Source: Cumulibacter soli (GTDB taxonomy: Bacteria; Actinomycetota; Actinomycetes; Mycobacteriales; Antricoccaceae). From it: DNA of 64,000 nucleotides. Positions 9,012-22,500 of this stretch are shown here, piece by piece. The notes beneath the pieces were generated by a model. That model was not told the origin of the DNA and did no database searches. It worked only from the letters and a program-made list of their open reading frames with translations. The stretch lies in NCBI RefSeq assembly GCF_004382795.1, contig NZ_SMSG01000004.1, forward strand, positions 298,381 through 362,380, written 5' to 3'. Made by a program: the position numbers and the translations under genes. The first letter of the stretch is position 1. Each line of letters begins with the position of its first letter.

Positions 9012-10535
9012 GTGACGGAGCCAACCCACGTTCGCGTGGACCCCGCCATCGCCGCACGCGGAATCAGCGAACTTAACAGCGCGAAGGGCCCACTGGAGTC
9101 GCGCTGGAACTCAATTATCGGAAGCATCAAGTCCGCGCACGCGGCAAATCCCTGGGGCGAGGACAGCGACGGGCAGGAATTCAGTTCGAGCTATCTGACC
9201 GACTCGAAGGCTGGGACCTTCGATCAGGACGCGAAGCAGGTCATCGATCCCGTCCTGGCGCTCCCGGACAACGTGGAGACTGCACTCAACACCACCTACG
9301 CCGCCGACGCCGTCGCCGGCCGCAGGATGGATGCCGTACAGGTGGACGCCGACCCCACTGCGGGTTCGGGCGGCGGAGGCGGTGCCGCGGCTGGCGGTTC
9401 CTCCGGCGGAGCGGGCGGTTCCTCGGGCGGAGCGGGCACAGCCTCCAGCGGCGTCGCGTCGCTCGCGAGCAGCGGGCTCGCAGCAAGTTCCGTCGCGGGG
9501 ACGTCAACCGCGTCGGGATCGTTTCTCGCAGAGAGCGGGCTGACCGGGACGCCCGGCACCTTCGCGGCCCAGCCCGCCGACGGGCAGTTCATGGCCCGAG
9601 AGGCCACCAGCGCGAGCGCCGATGCGGCGCCGCACGATTCCACTTCAGCTGCGACACCACAGACGGACGTCGCAGATACGGCAGGCGCGTCGGGCACTTC
9701 GACGTCCGATTCGGGCAGCGGCCCTACATCGTCATCCACCCCCGGAGCAGACCAGGCCCAGTCCGCCTCCGGATCGTCGACGGCCGGCGGGTCAGGGTCG
9801 GGCGGTGCAGGTGGCAGCAGCGGAACCACCATCGGCTCCGGCGGCGATACTGCTGCAGGTGGTGCCGGTTCCGGTGGCGGCGCAAGTTCTAGTGGCGGTG
9901 GACCCGGTTCCAGCGGCATTTCAGCCGACTCGGGTGGCGGTGCAGCGCCGACCGCTGCGCCGCCGGGCGCAGACTCCGGCGCCGGTGGATCGGGCGCCGG
10001 TGGACCCGGTGCTGGCGTACCGATGATGCCTCCGGGCGGCGGTATGCCGATGACGCCGCCAGCCGGGGGCGCGCCCATGATGCCGCCAGCGGGCGGTGCT
10101 CCGTCGGGGGCACCGGGCGCCTCCAGGAGTGCCGGCGCGCCGGCGTCCCCGGCGGGTTCGGGATCGCCAGGCGCCCCGTCTCGATCAGGAGCACCCACCG
10201 CACCGCCGTCGCCGGGCCGGGCAACTGCTCCGTCCAGTCACGGCGACTCGAGGACGCCCGGCTCGGCTGGCGGCTCCACCGCGCCTCGCGGAGGTGCCTC
10301 ATCGACCAGCGGTCCCGGTGCGGCACGCCCAGCGAATTCAACGAGCGCGCGAAAGCGCCGCGATGGTGCGGCCGACACGGAAACCACGACGGGCGCGGCC
10401 GATCGGCGCGAGGATCAGCTCGCCGACGATGTGGTTCAGAACGACCCGGGTATGCAGCCAGATCCTGGCTCACGATCGGCCGAAAGCTCGGAGCCGACAC
10501 AGCCGAGCACCGCCCGAGGGTCGACGGCGGGCTGA
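9012..10535 (+). CDS. WXG-like N-domain with long Gly/Ser/Pro-rich tail, putative ESX-secreted protein
   Basis: The 507-aa product has an N-terminal helical domain of about 105 residues with an NPWGED turn resembling WXG/PE-PPE type hairpins. The rest is low complexity: Gly/Ser-rich from about residue 115, then Pro/Met repeats (MMPPGGG, MTPPAGG, MMPPAGG) near residues 336-365, then an Ala/Pro/Ser tail with a basic RKRR patch. GTG 9012 has GAGGAG 6 nt upstream. It sits between the ybaB-like gene and the giant gene, 10 bp before the latter. By analogy with EspI/EspB-like ESX proteins it may be co-secreted with or act as partner of the giant protein; no enzymatic domain is visible. Confidence 0.78.
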   Translation: MTEPTHVRVDPAIAARGISELNSAKGPLESRWNSIIGSIKSAHAANPWGEDSDGQEFSSSYLTDSKAGTFDQDAKQVIDPVLALPDNVETALNTTYAADAVAGRRMDAVQVDADPTAGSGGGGGAAAGGSSGGAGGSSGGAGTASSGVASLASSGLAASSVAGTSTASGSFLAESGLTGTPGTFAAQPADGQFMAREATSASADAAPHDSTSAATPQTDVADTAGASGTSTSDSGSGPTSSSTPGADQAQSASGSSTAGGSGSGGAGGSSGTTIGSGGDTAAGGAGSGGGASSSGGGPGSSGISADSGGGAAPTAAPPGADSGAGGSGAGGPGAGVPMMPPGGGMPMTPPAGGAPMMPPAGGAPSGAPGASRSAGAPASPAGSGSPGAPSRSGAPTAPPSPGRATAPSSHGDSRTPGSAGGSTAPRGGASSTSGPGAARPANSTSARKRRDGAADTETTTGAADRREDQLADDVVQNDPGMQPDPGSRSAESSEPTQPSTARGSTAG

Positions 10536-10545
10536 TTATCGAGTT

Positions 10546-13500
10546 ATGCCGGAGCATCCGAACGACGAGCAGATGGCCTGGGCCGTCCTTGATCTGCCTG
10601 ACTGGGCCAATGAGGTCATCTCGTGGGTCGCGGGCGGCCAGAGTTGGCCCAAGGGCAGCGAGACCATGCTCCAAGAACTCGCCGACCACTGGCAGGAACT
10701 CTCCGAAGTCCTGCAGGATGCCTCATCCGAATATGTCGCGGCAGCTACGACTCTGAGCGAAGGCTGGGAAGGCCCCTCGTTCGAACAGTTCTACAACTTC
10801 TCCGAGGCCGCCTTCTTTGGCCAGGACGCCGGAGTTCCGGTGCTGGCCACGATGGCCGGACAGTACTCACAACAAGCGAGAGCATTCGCCACCGAAGTCA
10901 ACTACGCGAAGATATCGATCAATATCGCGTTCTACATTGCGATTATTGCTGCCTTCATCTCGGTGATGCTGTCCTGGCTGACCGGCGGCGGATCGCTGGT
11001 CATTGGCGCCGCTGTTCGGCAAGCGTTGGTGACGGCCATCCGCATGGTGATGCAGAAACTGCTGACGGCAGCCGGTCGCAAATTCGTGCAGAACGTCGTC
11101 AAGAAGATGGTCATCAAGCAGGCGACGGTCGCCGCGGCGCGGACCGCGGGACAGTCGGCCGCCCGCCAGATCGCCACGCGGGTCGGCCGCGAAGTGGTCG
11201 AGGAGGTCGCCGAAGAGGTCTTCATCGACGTCACCACTCAACTCATTCAGATAAATCAGGGCAACCGTACGTCGTACGACGTGCAACGAACTGTGGCCGC
11301 AGGGGTCGGCGGCGCAGTCGGCGGACTCGTCGGTGCCGGACTGAGCTTCCCGCTCGGGCGCATCCCCCGACCCAGCAACGTCGTCGGTCGGCACATGACT
11401 AACCTGGCAATCTCTGCCGGCACGAACATGCTGGCCTCCCCTACCGGCAGCTATATCGCAAACGGCACGGTATATGGGAACTGGGACCTCGCGGCAGCGT
11501 TCAGCCCTGATGCTCTGCTTGGCGCCGCAGCGACCGCAGCCGGGCGATACAACACGGCCAGTCCATTTTCACCCGACACAATGACCAACCTGCGGACTGC
11601 GGCCACCTCGATGGCCGCGGACATCACCGCACCCAGCCGCTCGACCGCAGCAGCCCCTAGTGTCGCGCCCAGCAACGCCGGGCAGCCCTCGGTGAGCACG
11701 AACTCGGACGGCGCGACACAGAACGGCGGACAGTCACAGAGCTCGACGCAGAGCAGCACATCGTCGCAAGGCGACAGCGGTACGCAATCGTCCGCACAGA
11801 CCAGTTCACAGTCGCAAAGCAGCGCATCGTCGCAAGGCAACAGCGGCACGCAGTCGTCCGCACAGACCAGCGGCCAGGCGTCACAAACTGGTGCCCAAAG
11901 TTCGACCGCCACAGATTCTGGTTCCGCTGCGCAGTACTCCTCCAGTACGCCGGTGGCTCAATCCGCGGACACCTCCACCTCCAGCGACGGCGGACAGCAG
12001 AGCGGCGCGGTCGCCACCGGCGCCGCACCTGGCGGCCAGTCCGCACCTGGCGGTCAGTCGACACAGGCGGGAACCGGCTCGGGATCGCAGTCAAGCAGCC
12101 AAAGCAGCACTCAATCAGGTAGCCAGTCGTCGCAGAATAACTCGCAGTCCAACACAGCATCGAGTTCGAACTCGACCGAATCGACGTCGGCACAGACCAC
12201 ATCATCAGAATCCACGTCATCAGAGACCACGAGCACGACGCCGGCATCCAACACCGAGAACACCGGCGCTACCGCGGAGGTGAGCGACGCCGGAGCCACC
12301 AATACGGCGACCGACAGCACCGCGGGAGAGAACAGCACCGCGGGAGAGAACAGCACCGCAGCAGCCGAGGTCGCGTCCAGCCAGAACGCCGACGTCACGA
12401 CGGAAGCAACTACCACTGTCGAATCGACCGCCGCCGAAGAAACCAGCACCTCCGAACAGGCCTCCGCCGAGGAAACCAGCACCTCCGAGCAGAACTCCAC
12501 CGAAGAAACGGCCACCTCAGCGGACAATTCTGCGGAGACGGCCTCGGAGGTTGCAGATCCCGCCGCCACGCCCAGCGACCCGGCGGCAGCCGACCAAACG
12601 TCAGAGGCCGCCACGCAGGTCGACGAATCGGCAGCCAACGAGGGCGAAACGACAGCCAACGAGGGCGCCTCAAACTCGCCAGACGCGTCCGCTCCGAATG
12701 AGCAAGCCGGTACGTCCACCGCCGAGAACAACACCGCCGCTAACCGACCGGACACGCAAACAGATGCGGTCGCCAGCCCAGCCGGTCACAGCTCGACCCC
12801 CGGCGTCGCGACGACGTCGGACAGCACAGCGCGCGCCGAAAGCCAACAATCTCTGCGATCGCGCCTCGGATCGATGATCAGTCCGATGATCGCGTTCAAC
12901 GTGCCGGTGGTACCGCCCGCCGTCCGGCTTGCCGCCGACAACTTACAGACGGCCGACTTTGATACTCACGGGATCAATCTGACGCCGACTCAGATCAGCG
13001 CGGCGATGTCGCACACCTTCTCCGCTGACTCTTCGGTAAGTCGCGATGGTCAGCACGCGGTCACCGCGGCGCAAGAGGCGTACGCACGGCTCATCGGTGG
13101 AGACCCAACGCAAGCCGATGTCGATCTACTTACCCACCAGGTAGCCGAAGTAACCGTGTTGCAACACCTGACGAGCCAGGCTGCGGCAGATGGACCAGCG
13201 CCCGCTACGCGACAGCAAGCCGCGCAGCAAAAGGACGAGCGCGCGAGCACCGCGACGAGGATCGCCGACCAGGTTTCGCCACGACAGCAAGGTTCTGAGT
13301 CCACAACTAACGCCGATGACACGTCATCGCCCGCCGACGGGCCGACGTCTGCTACCGAGGACGTCGTTCCCTCCGTACCTGTCCGCAGCGATATCGATAG
13401 CGAAGCGACGTCCGACGAACAGACCGAATCCGCCGCCGAATCAAACTCACCACGGTTAACCCAGATCGCGTCCGGGGGGACAAACCAAACCACGCCCGCG

Positions 13501-16500
13501 CTGCCGGATCGGGCAACTGCCGAACTCGCCGAACGCGGCCGACTGATGATCGCCGCATTGCCGGATGATGTGCTACGCATCGTCGCGACATTGGATGGCC
13601 AGCAGATCCACACAGCGGATGGTCCGGTCCCGGTCACGACGCAGATGATCCAGGACATCAAGCAGCACCTATTCCACAACATCATCACGCACGTCACCAA
13701 TAACGGCGAACTCAAGATGCCATTCGCCGGCGAAACTGGTGTTGCGGAGGCCTGGCTCCGGCTCGCAACCGGCGACACCAGCCATCTCGATACCGATCTA
13801 CTCCTCATCACCCACGAGCATGCCGAGATTACGGCGATGCGTGAGGGCATGCCACAACACGAAGCACACAAGGTCGCGAACGGCATCGCGCCGTGGGAAA
13901 ATTTGAAACTGGACCCCGCTCACCCGCTGCTCACCGCGTTAGATTCCAATAGCGGCGTGCTCACATCCGGGAATTACCAGAGCGATCCGGTCCGGTCCGC
14001 GGAGTACGCACTCGCACGTATCGCGAACGCGCTCGTGAACGAAGAACTTCCCCAGCTCGACGAAGTGCTGCTCGACCGGTCGGTGCGTAAACGTCTTGCG
14101 ACCCAGATCGCCGATATTCGGGCATTGCAGGATGAGGCCACCGCAGACGCCCAGCAGTCGACGAGTCAGGCGGAGCGGTTGGCTGCCGCCGCGGAGGCCG
14201 AAGCCGACCTGAATCGCAGTGCGGAGTTGCGCGAAGCCGCTCAGAAGGCCCAAGATGAGGCGCACGCGCATCGACGTACCGCCCAGGAGCACGAGGGCAT
14301 TGCCACCGAACTGCAGATCGACCTAGACGGCGCAGTCGCCGCGCGGCGGGCTGCCCTGAACCGGGCGCTGACGACCGCCGGTCCGGCCGGAATCCTCGAA
14401 CTCCTCGGCAATCCGCACCTCACCCCTGGCTCGATAGATCCTCGCTCCGGTCGCGGACACAATACGCACCCCAACGCCCTGTCCAGTTACCGCGCCCCAG
14501 CGCTGCGACAGATCGCCGCCGACCTCGGCATTCCACTAGCCGGAGCACGCACCAAGAACGACGTCATCAGTCAGATCACGCAGCATCTGAGTACCTTGGC
14601 CGATCCGCCCTCGCCCGATGCGACCCCTCAACAGCGAGCCGACCACGAGGCGGCACAACGGACATTGGCAGCACAGGTGGCAGCGGCGCTCACCGACAAC
14701 GCCGAGTTCAATGCGCAGCACGACGACCTGCACCACGCGATCACCAACCGTCTATTCGAGCACCTACGGATGCGCTTTCTGGAGACGGTCGCCGACAACG
14801 ACCCCCGCCCGGAGAGCGAGCGTGGCTACGGACGCCTCGAATTCCGGTGGACCGAATTGGGCGGTACGCCGAGTTCGACTGAGTTCGAAGTCGAGCACAC
14901 CGGGCTACCCATCGGCATTACTCACCCCCTCGGGCTCGGCTCCGCGGTCGCGAACCTCGACGGGATGCGAGGACGGACGGGACTGGAACTGAAGGACGGC
15001 TACGCCGCCATGCTCGAAGACGGCGAGTTCGTCGGACGGCACCGCCGGGACCTGAGCCGTCAGTTCGCGCGTGAAATCGCCGCGTTGCGCAGCCACGTCG
15101 CCGCTGAGGCAAACCAACGGGCCGATGAGTTGGCGCGCACCATGCTCGACGAATCCGGTCACACCGCCGCGACCGCGCCGCCCGAGCTCCGCCGAGAGAT
15201 CCTCAGCGCACGCAATGCAGCCCGCGCGGAGTTTCTCGCCACTCATCCACCCCACGTCGATGTCGTTTCCAGCCATCCAGAGGCACGCGCGGCGTTCGCC
15301 TCGATGGTGGCCACCGATCCGAATCTCGCTCCGTTCATGAGCGTGCTGTCGCCCGATGAGCACCGCACGTTAATGCGGCAGGAGGTGGAAGCTGCGGCGC
15401 ACTCCCGGTATCCGGAAATCACGGTCAAGGCCCGCGAAATCGTCGATTATCATCGGGAACTGCTCGGCGGTACACCTGCATCGGGCGCGCGCGCAGGCAC
15501 AACCTTCCCGACTGGCAACGCCGACCCTGGCGAGGGTCGACCGCCGTCGCGGCAGGTGGCCGAGCACGGACTCACGACTGATCCGAACAACAGCGGCACG
15601 CTAACCACCGACGCACTTCGCACGCTGCTGGAGCACACCCCACGCCGCGGCGCGTCCGTGCTCGACCGGCTTACTAGAGCACTTGGGATGACGATCACCC
15701 AAGCGGCCAGCGATGACAGCACGGTTCGACTCACTGTGGCCTCGCCGACCCGCTCGTTGACGATTAACCTGTCGACGGTCGACACCTCAACCGATTCCGT
15801 CGCGTCAATCGAAGATGACGTCGCCCGCATGCACATTTCGGATCCCGCCAGCATGCAGGGCCGAGGCGCCGAGCGGGCGATCGAAGCAGACGTGGACATC
15901 ACGCTCTCGACGCGCCTATCCACCGCCGACGTACCCATCGTGATCGCACAAGAGATCGCTCGCGCGAGCGCGGCCCTCGAACCGGACGCGGTGAACAACT
16001 CAGAAGACCTGTTGACCGACGACCCACGGCAGCAAGTTCCCCCGGTCATTTCGCAGGTGGCCACCGATACCGATCCATCACTCAGTCCGCGCGATATCGG
16101 CCGGCTTACTGGATTGCTGATGCGGTTCGATGACCTCGAGGCGCTCAAGCCACGTCATCGCGCTGCGGCCCGCGCCGCCGTTGCCGCAGAACTGACCGCG
16201 CTCGGGCTCGATCTCACCGTCAATCGTGACGCGGACGGCAATCTCGATCCGGATACGATCAGCCAGTACTTCGCGCGCCTACAAGGGATCCCGGACCTCG
16301 ACGGCAGTTCTCGATTGAAGGACGCGGTGCGTTCGTTCAACACCAACGAGAACGGAGCTATCCCGGACATGCCCGCCCCTGTTCGCCAGTTCACCGTCAA
16401 AGCGCTGGCGGCACAGGCGATCCCCGCCGCAGCGACGGTAGGTGCGGCGACGTTGATCGGCGCTATCGACACCGTACCGATACTCATCGCGACCGCGGCC

Positions 16501-19500
16501 GGCGGCGCTGTCGCGACCGCCGTCTCGGTCATCGCGGACATCCGGAAGTTCCACAGCGCCGCTGACAACACCCGAGTCGCCAATGACCGCAATCCGCGCA
16601 CCGCCGACCAGGACCGTCAGGCAGGACAGTTGCGCAAGGAACTGCACGACGTGCGCAGCGCACTGGCAGAGAGTGAATCGCTGGGCGGTGTGCACGCCGA
16701 TGAGTCGACGAGCAGCGAACAGGCGCGTGCTCGGCTCCGCGCATTGGCCGACGCGCATGCGCGTGGTCAAGCCGAAGTAGGTGAACACATCGCGCGTCAG
16801 CGAACTACGTCGCCCAGCCGCGACGTCGATTCGCTGGACAAGATTGCCAGCGCGTCGACCGTACGGTTCAAGGCAATGGGCGGCGCCTTGGCCCGCGCGA
16901 TGGCATTTGGCGTCTTCCCGATCGCCGATGTACTCACCGATCGCAACGTGATAGACGTGATCCAGATGTCGACGACGCAGTCCGTCGCGATGAGCGTCGC
17001 GGCGGCCGGGTACCTCGTTGCCGGTGCGATCGGCGGCGGGCTGCTGCGCAAGGTCGGTTTGAGCGGCGACCCGGGGATCGACCGCACGAAAGCGGAAAGA
17101 GAAAACCGGGTCCAGGCGCAGAAGGCTCAAGCACGCCAGGTCGCCACCGACGTGGCTGCCAAGGACGCGTATGAAGCTCAAAGCGCGCAGATCGATGAGC
17201 TGCTGAGGCGGGCCGAACAGCAGGAGGCCGACGCCGAGCGGATCGCCGAGATCACCGCGCTGTTGCAGGACGACGCGGACAACCTCGAGCTACATACCGA
17301 GCTCGCCGCGATCGCCGACCGCGCACGCGCCGCACTGCCCGGCACCCCTGTGGTTACTCCGACGATCGATACCGCTCGCCTTGAGCAGGCTCTCGACAAG
17401 GTCCTCGACGCGACCGCACAAATCGTGTCGGCGCCGCTGTTCACTCGGCTCAATCCATTTCGCCGGCTACGGCGCCAGATTCGGTTGGCCATCGGCGAGG
17501 TCGACGCGGCTGTCGCCGACATCGCCAGCCGATACGGCGAACACATCGCGACATCCCTTGATGAAATCTCCAACGGTCCCGACCGGGAAGAGGCGATCCG
17601 GCTGCAGCAGCGCCTCGAAGAGCGAGTCCAGCAGAAGCTCGCCGTACTGCAGGCTCATCCGGAGAATGGTGCGCGACTCACCGCTGGACTGTCGGACTTC
17701 GCGTCCGGGCGCTACTTCGCCGCAGGTATCTCGGTCTTCACCAGCCGAATAGCCTCGACGATGATGGCCGCCGGCGGCATGAGTAGCTCCGCGATCGGCG
17801 CCGCACTATTCGCCGGTGCGTCCGCAACGGGCCTCGGTTGGCAAGGCGAGCGGTCGATCGAAATGACCAACGAACTGCGTAAGTTCCATGACCGGTTCGC
17901 TCGCCCGGACAAGTGGAAGTCTCTGGTTGCCGTGCAGGAGGCCGCGCAGCCGGGAATGGCCCGCGATCTGGTGGCCAGCCATATCACGGACCGGAACATC
18001 GAGATCTTGGCCCGGATCGCCGACCTCGATCCCGCCCTCACCGAGCAGACCGCAGAATCCGAACCTGACGTCACTAGCGAACCCGCGGCGTCCGACTCAA
18101 CGGCCGGAACCGTAGCCCCTGCCTCAACGACGAACTCCGACCCGGCGGTACGACGAGTCGCGTCTCGGCTGTTTTATCTCGGGCGCTTCTCCACCGCTCC
18201 GTTTGTCACTGCGATCGCCGACGTGCTCACCGGACGCTCTGCGGTTTCGGCGCTCGCGGCAGTTGCCTCTGCCGTTGGGACCGGACCGGCCGAACGCGCA
18301 GGCAAGATCGCCGAAGAACGCGCTCCGGAGAAGGTGGAAAAAGTTCGCGGCGCCCTGCAGAAGGCCGAGCGCGAGGCGCAGGATGCGCGACAACGCGCAC
18401 ATCGTGCGAATCCGCAACTCGATCGCACTCCTCGGCAGCAAGTCGAGACGCTTCAGACAACACTGCAGGGTCTCTCACGCAACGACATGATGGTTCGAGG
18501 CGAGGCGATCCGGCGGGCACAACGGCTCGACCGTTGGCTCGAGGTCATCGCGCCAACGCTGGCCACCGAGTCCGATGTGGCCGTGCAGGAGGAACTACGG
18601 GACCTACGTGCCGCCGTCGACGCGGCGCTGGGCGAGGGCCAACCGCATACCGCGATCGACGCGATGAATGAGTCCGAAGCCCGGCGGCTCAACCAAACCC
18701 CGGAGCAGGTTGCCGCGTATCTACGCGACGAGGTGGCTGCTGCGCGGGCACGAATCGCACACACCGACGACGCCACGCGCGTTCTAGACCTACCAGAAGA
18801 AACAGTCGGCACGCTCACCGCCGACTCGATCGCCACCTTGCTCACCCAGGAGTCGGTACGCGCGGACGCGATCGCCGATGACCTCGCACAGCTGCGCACC
18901 GAAACGGCCGGTCTGCAACCGCAACTGACCACATATCTGGATTCACACCCAGCGGGGCGCGTCGCGATCGAGAACGCCCTCACCTCGCTCGACGCGGCCC
19001 GGAACGCAGCAGCGGCTGCGGAGCAGCGGCTCGAACGCGCCAAGACCCTGAGCCACCGCACCGCCCGGCTGATCGAACAGCCCCACCCCGCACGACTCGA
19101 CGACGCCGTCCGCACCGTCCACTCCGTGCGCGGGCGGACTGGGCTGAGTGCGGAAATCGATGCCGCCGCACAGAACCTCGCCGAGGTCCGCGACGCGCTC
19201 GAAGTAGCGCACCAGGCGATACCGATCGCAGAGCTCGCCGCACACAGCGAGCAGGCGCGAGACGCCGCGCGCAGCATTAATGCCGACAGTACGTCGGCGA
19301 TCGAGGCGGCCCGGGCACTGAGCACCCGGGTCGGCGACGGCATCGACACCACCGCGCTGGCCGAGAGCATCGCGCGAATCGACGCACTCAACCGCAGCGC
19401 GGCCGATCTCGCTGCCGACGCCGCACGGGCCGCCGACTCGGCACAAGCGCCTCAGCCCGCACTACCTCCGATCAACGCGTTGGCCATCGTCGCGGATGCA

Positions 19501-22500
19501 GCCACCGAACTGCGGGCCCAGCGCAGTGACCTCGACAATGCGCTCGCACTGCTCGAGCGGCACAGCGCGGTCGCCATCGCGGAGTTCGAATCGCGCCGCT
19601 CCACACAGCGGAACTCCCTCGCGCAACAGGAGGCACACCAAGCCAGCGAGCACGCGCGGGCAGCCTTCGCCGCGCAGCAGCGTCTCACCACCCGCGCCCT
19701 GCACAGCCCGAGCACTCACGAACACGTCAACGCCGTGCGCACTGCCGCTGACGCAGCGACCGAAGCAGCCGCGCAGGCGCAGCAGCAGGCTCTCGTCGTC
19801 GAGAACACCCACACCATGCTGCAGCGCGTCGCCGCCCGGATCGGCGCCGAGCACACCAACGTCGACACCGAGCGCCTCAGCGCGATCGTCGCGCGTCTCG
19901 ACGCAGCGGTCACTGCCGTAGCCGAGCACACAGCCACCGCGGAGCAGTCAGCGTCGAACGTCACGATGCACGCCGCTCACGCCAATGCGATCGCCGCGCT
20001 CGACGCGCACGCGGAGCGCCGCACCGTGCTTACCGCCCAACTTCGTGAGCACACTGATGCGCGTACACGCCGCAGCGATTCTGCGCCGTCCGCTATCGCT
20101 GACGAGGCAATCCGGGACCTACAGCGATCCCTCGGCGCGGAACTCGACGAGCGGGTAGCAACGCTCGAGACACTCTCGGCGCTGCAGCAGGCAGACGTAG
20201 CGCAACTTACCGACGTGACCGCTCGGCTCGAATCGACGGACGATCCCGCCGCCATCGACCGACTCTCCGAGGAGGTCGTCGCCCGCCTCGCGCAGATCGA
20301 TTCGGTGATGGCGGATGCGCGCGAGCGCGCTTCACTGCTACAGATGGCAAATGGTGCTGCCGACGCTGCGGATGCGGTACTCGCGGCGCAGCGCTCGGTC
20401 GACGCACATACCAGCGAGCTCACCGCTCTCAACGTCCGCATTGATGCCGCCCTGGCCGACATCCCGGCCGATTTCGTCGCGTACGACGCGGCCGGCAACC
20501 CGACACGGATCCCGGCCGAACGTGCCCATGAGATGTACCTCGACGCGCGTCGCAAAATCCAGATCGCGCAGGCCCTCCTCTCCGCGTCGACGACAGCGCT
20601 GGCTGGGATCCACGAACAGCTGCGGGCCGACCTACCGGCGGCCGGCACACGTATCCGCACCGCTGGTTCAGCAGCGGACCGCGCTGCGGCGCTACTGAGT
20701 GACGTACGCGATCACCTCGCTGACGCCGCACGCGTGCTTGCCGATGACCACAACGCAACTCCACCAGATACCCGCCAGGGCGGCACAGGTCGGCATCGGA
20801 TTGTCCCGGCCGACACTCCCCAGCCACCACACACAGGCGATCAGGGCACCGCTGGGTCAATGACCCCGGCGCAACAGGCCGCGCGAGAGGTATCGCGGGT
20901 GGCCCAGGACGCGACCCGTGCGGCGGCTGATTCGTTCGCGCAGTTCGGGCCCGTCGGCGAGGTGTTCAATGCGGCTGCTGTCCTTCCCCGCGGGGAAAAC
21001 AGCCAGATCGACGCTGCATTGGCATCGGCCGAGGATGCCGCCGCGGCGATGACCGAGGCTGCCCAACGCGCCCAGGACGCCCTCGATGAGGCCTCTGCAC
21101 TTGAACGCGCAGCAACCGAGACGGCCACTCGGATCCGGAACGCACCGCGCGGTGTAGACACATCTGTCGATCTGGCGCACGTGCTCGCCTCTGCCCGGCG
21201 GGCTGCGGAGTTGTCCGCCGAATTCGGGTACCAAACGGGTCTACTCGATGATGCCTCGGCGAGGGTCATGCACCACTCCGCACTCGCGGTCCTGTTGCAT
21301 ACCGCCGACACGGTCGCGTCCGCGGTCGCCTCGGCCCACACCGACCTAATGCCGCTGCGTGAGGCTATCGACCACCGCTCTGCGGCGCTGGATCAGTCGC
21401 TCGCCGACGAGGGGGCGCCGCTGCCGACCGCGGACATCGCCGAGGCCGCCGGATCGCTGCGTTCCCTGCAAACCGACCATGCGCGGTTAGTGCCACTCGA
21501 ACAGAGCCTTGAGCAGTTGGCCCAGACGACTAGAGACGCCGTCGCCGGACTTCACGTCGGCACTGAGACTCGAGCCGCTTCCACGCTGCTGACCGATGCC
21601 CAGGCGCACCTGGGGCGCGCCACTGAGTTGAGCCAGCGGGTCGCCGAAGGAGCCCGGGAATCGTTGGAGTCCGCCGGGCACTTCGTCGCGCCGGCACCCG
21701 CTGGTATCGCCGCGCCCGATCCAGCCGCGCAGGACGCCGTTCGACTCGCCGCTGACCGCGCGAATGCCAAGGTCAATGAGATCCGCCTGCTATTGACGAC
21801 GGGTGACCCGCAAAGCCAGGACGCAGCACGTAGCGCACTGCAGGCCCGCCTCGACGCGAATCGAGCAGCCGAGCGTAGCGCCGCGCTGACCGGCGACTTA
21901 ATGGCGACCGGATCGCCCGCACAGCCGGGCGCAGCCGACGTCCTCGCGCGCGCGGGAGCGGACGCCGCGCAAGCCGAGACCGCTGCCGAAGAGGCCCTTC
22001 GTACTGCCCTGGCCGAGACGACCGCGAGCACCGTGCGTACGGCGTACGCGACAGCGCTCGAGGCCGCAGCGATATCCGCCGTAGACGAGATCACGGGTGC
22101 TCGTCGATTGGCCGCAGACGCGAACGTCATCATGTCTGCCTCCCATCGCGATGGCTTGTTGTCGGCAGCGGCGAGCGTCGAGCAGATGACGGCCGAGATA
22201 GCCGATCAGGTAAGGGAACTGGAGCAACTCCGATTCGATGCGAGTGCCGAAGCCGCGGAATCCGCACCACATCAGTCCACGCTGGACGCGATGGCGGCGC
22301 GAGCGACCGCCCTGGGTACGCGCATCTCGGACTCCGCCACGAACCTCACCGCACAGGCGCAGCGAGGCGGCCTTCTTGCGGAGGTCGTCCGGACCGCTAG
22401 TGCGGCACGCCACGCACTCGATGCGGCCGGCACCGGGCCTACCGATGCACTAGCCGATTACGTCCGCGAGTCGCTGCCGGCGGTGCCCGTCGATAATCCC

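Noticed and set aside
9296..10198. 300-aa minus-strand frame opposite the Gly/Ser/Pro-rich gene
   Set aside because: It is an antisense artefact of a repetitive high-GC gene, with a Pro/Ala/Gly-only composition and no start signal.
10096..10545. N-terminal extension of the giant frame upstream of 10546
   Set aside because: It lies in the coding region of the preceding WXG-like gene, is Arg-rich and lacks family features; the CpnT-like domain begins at 10546.
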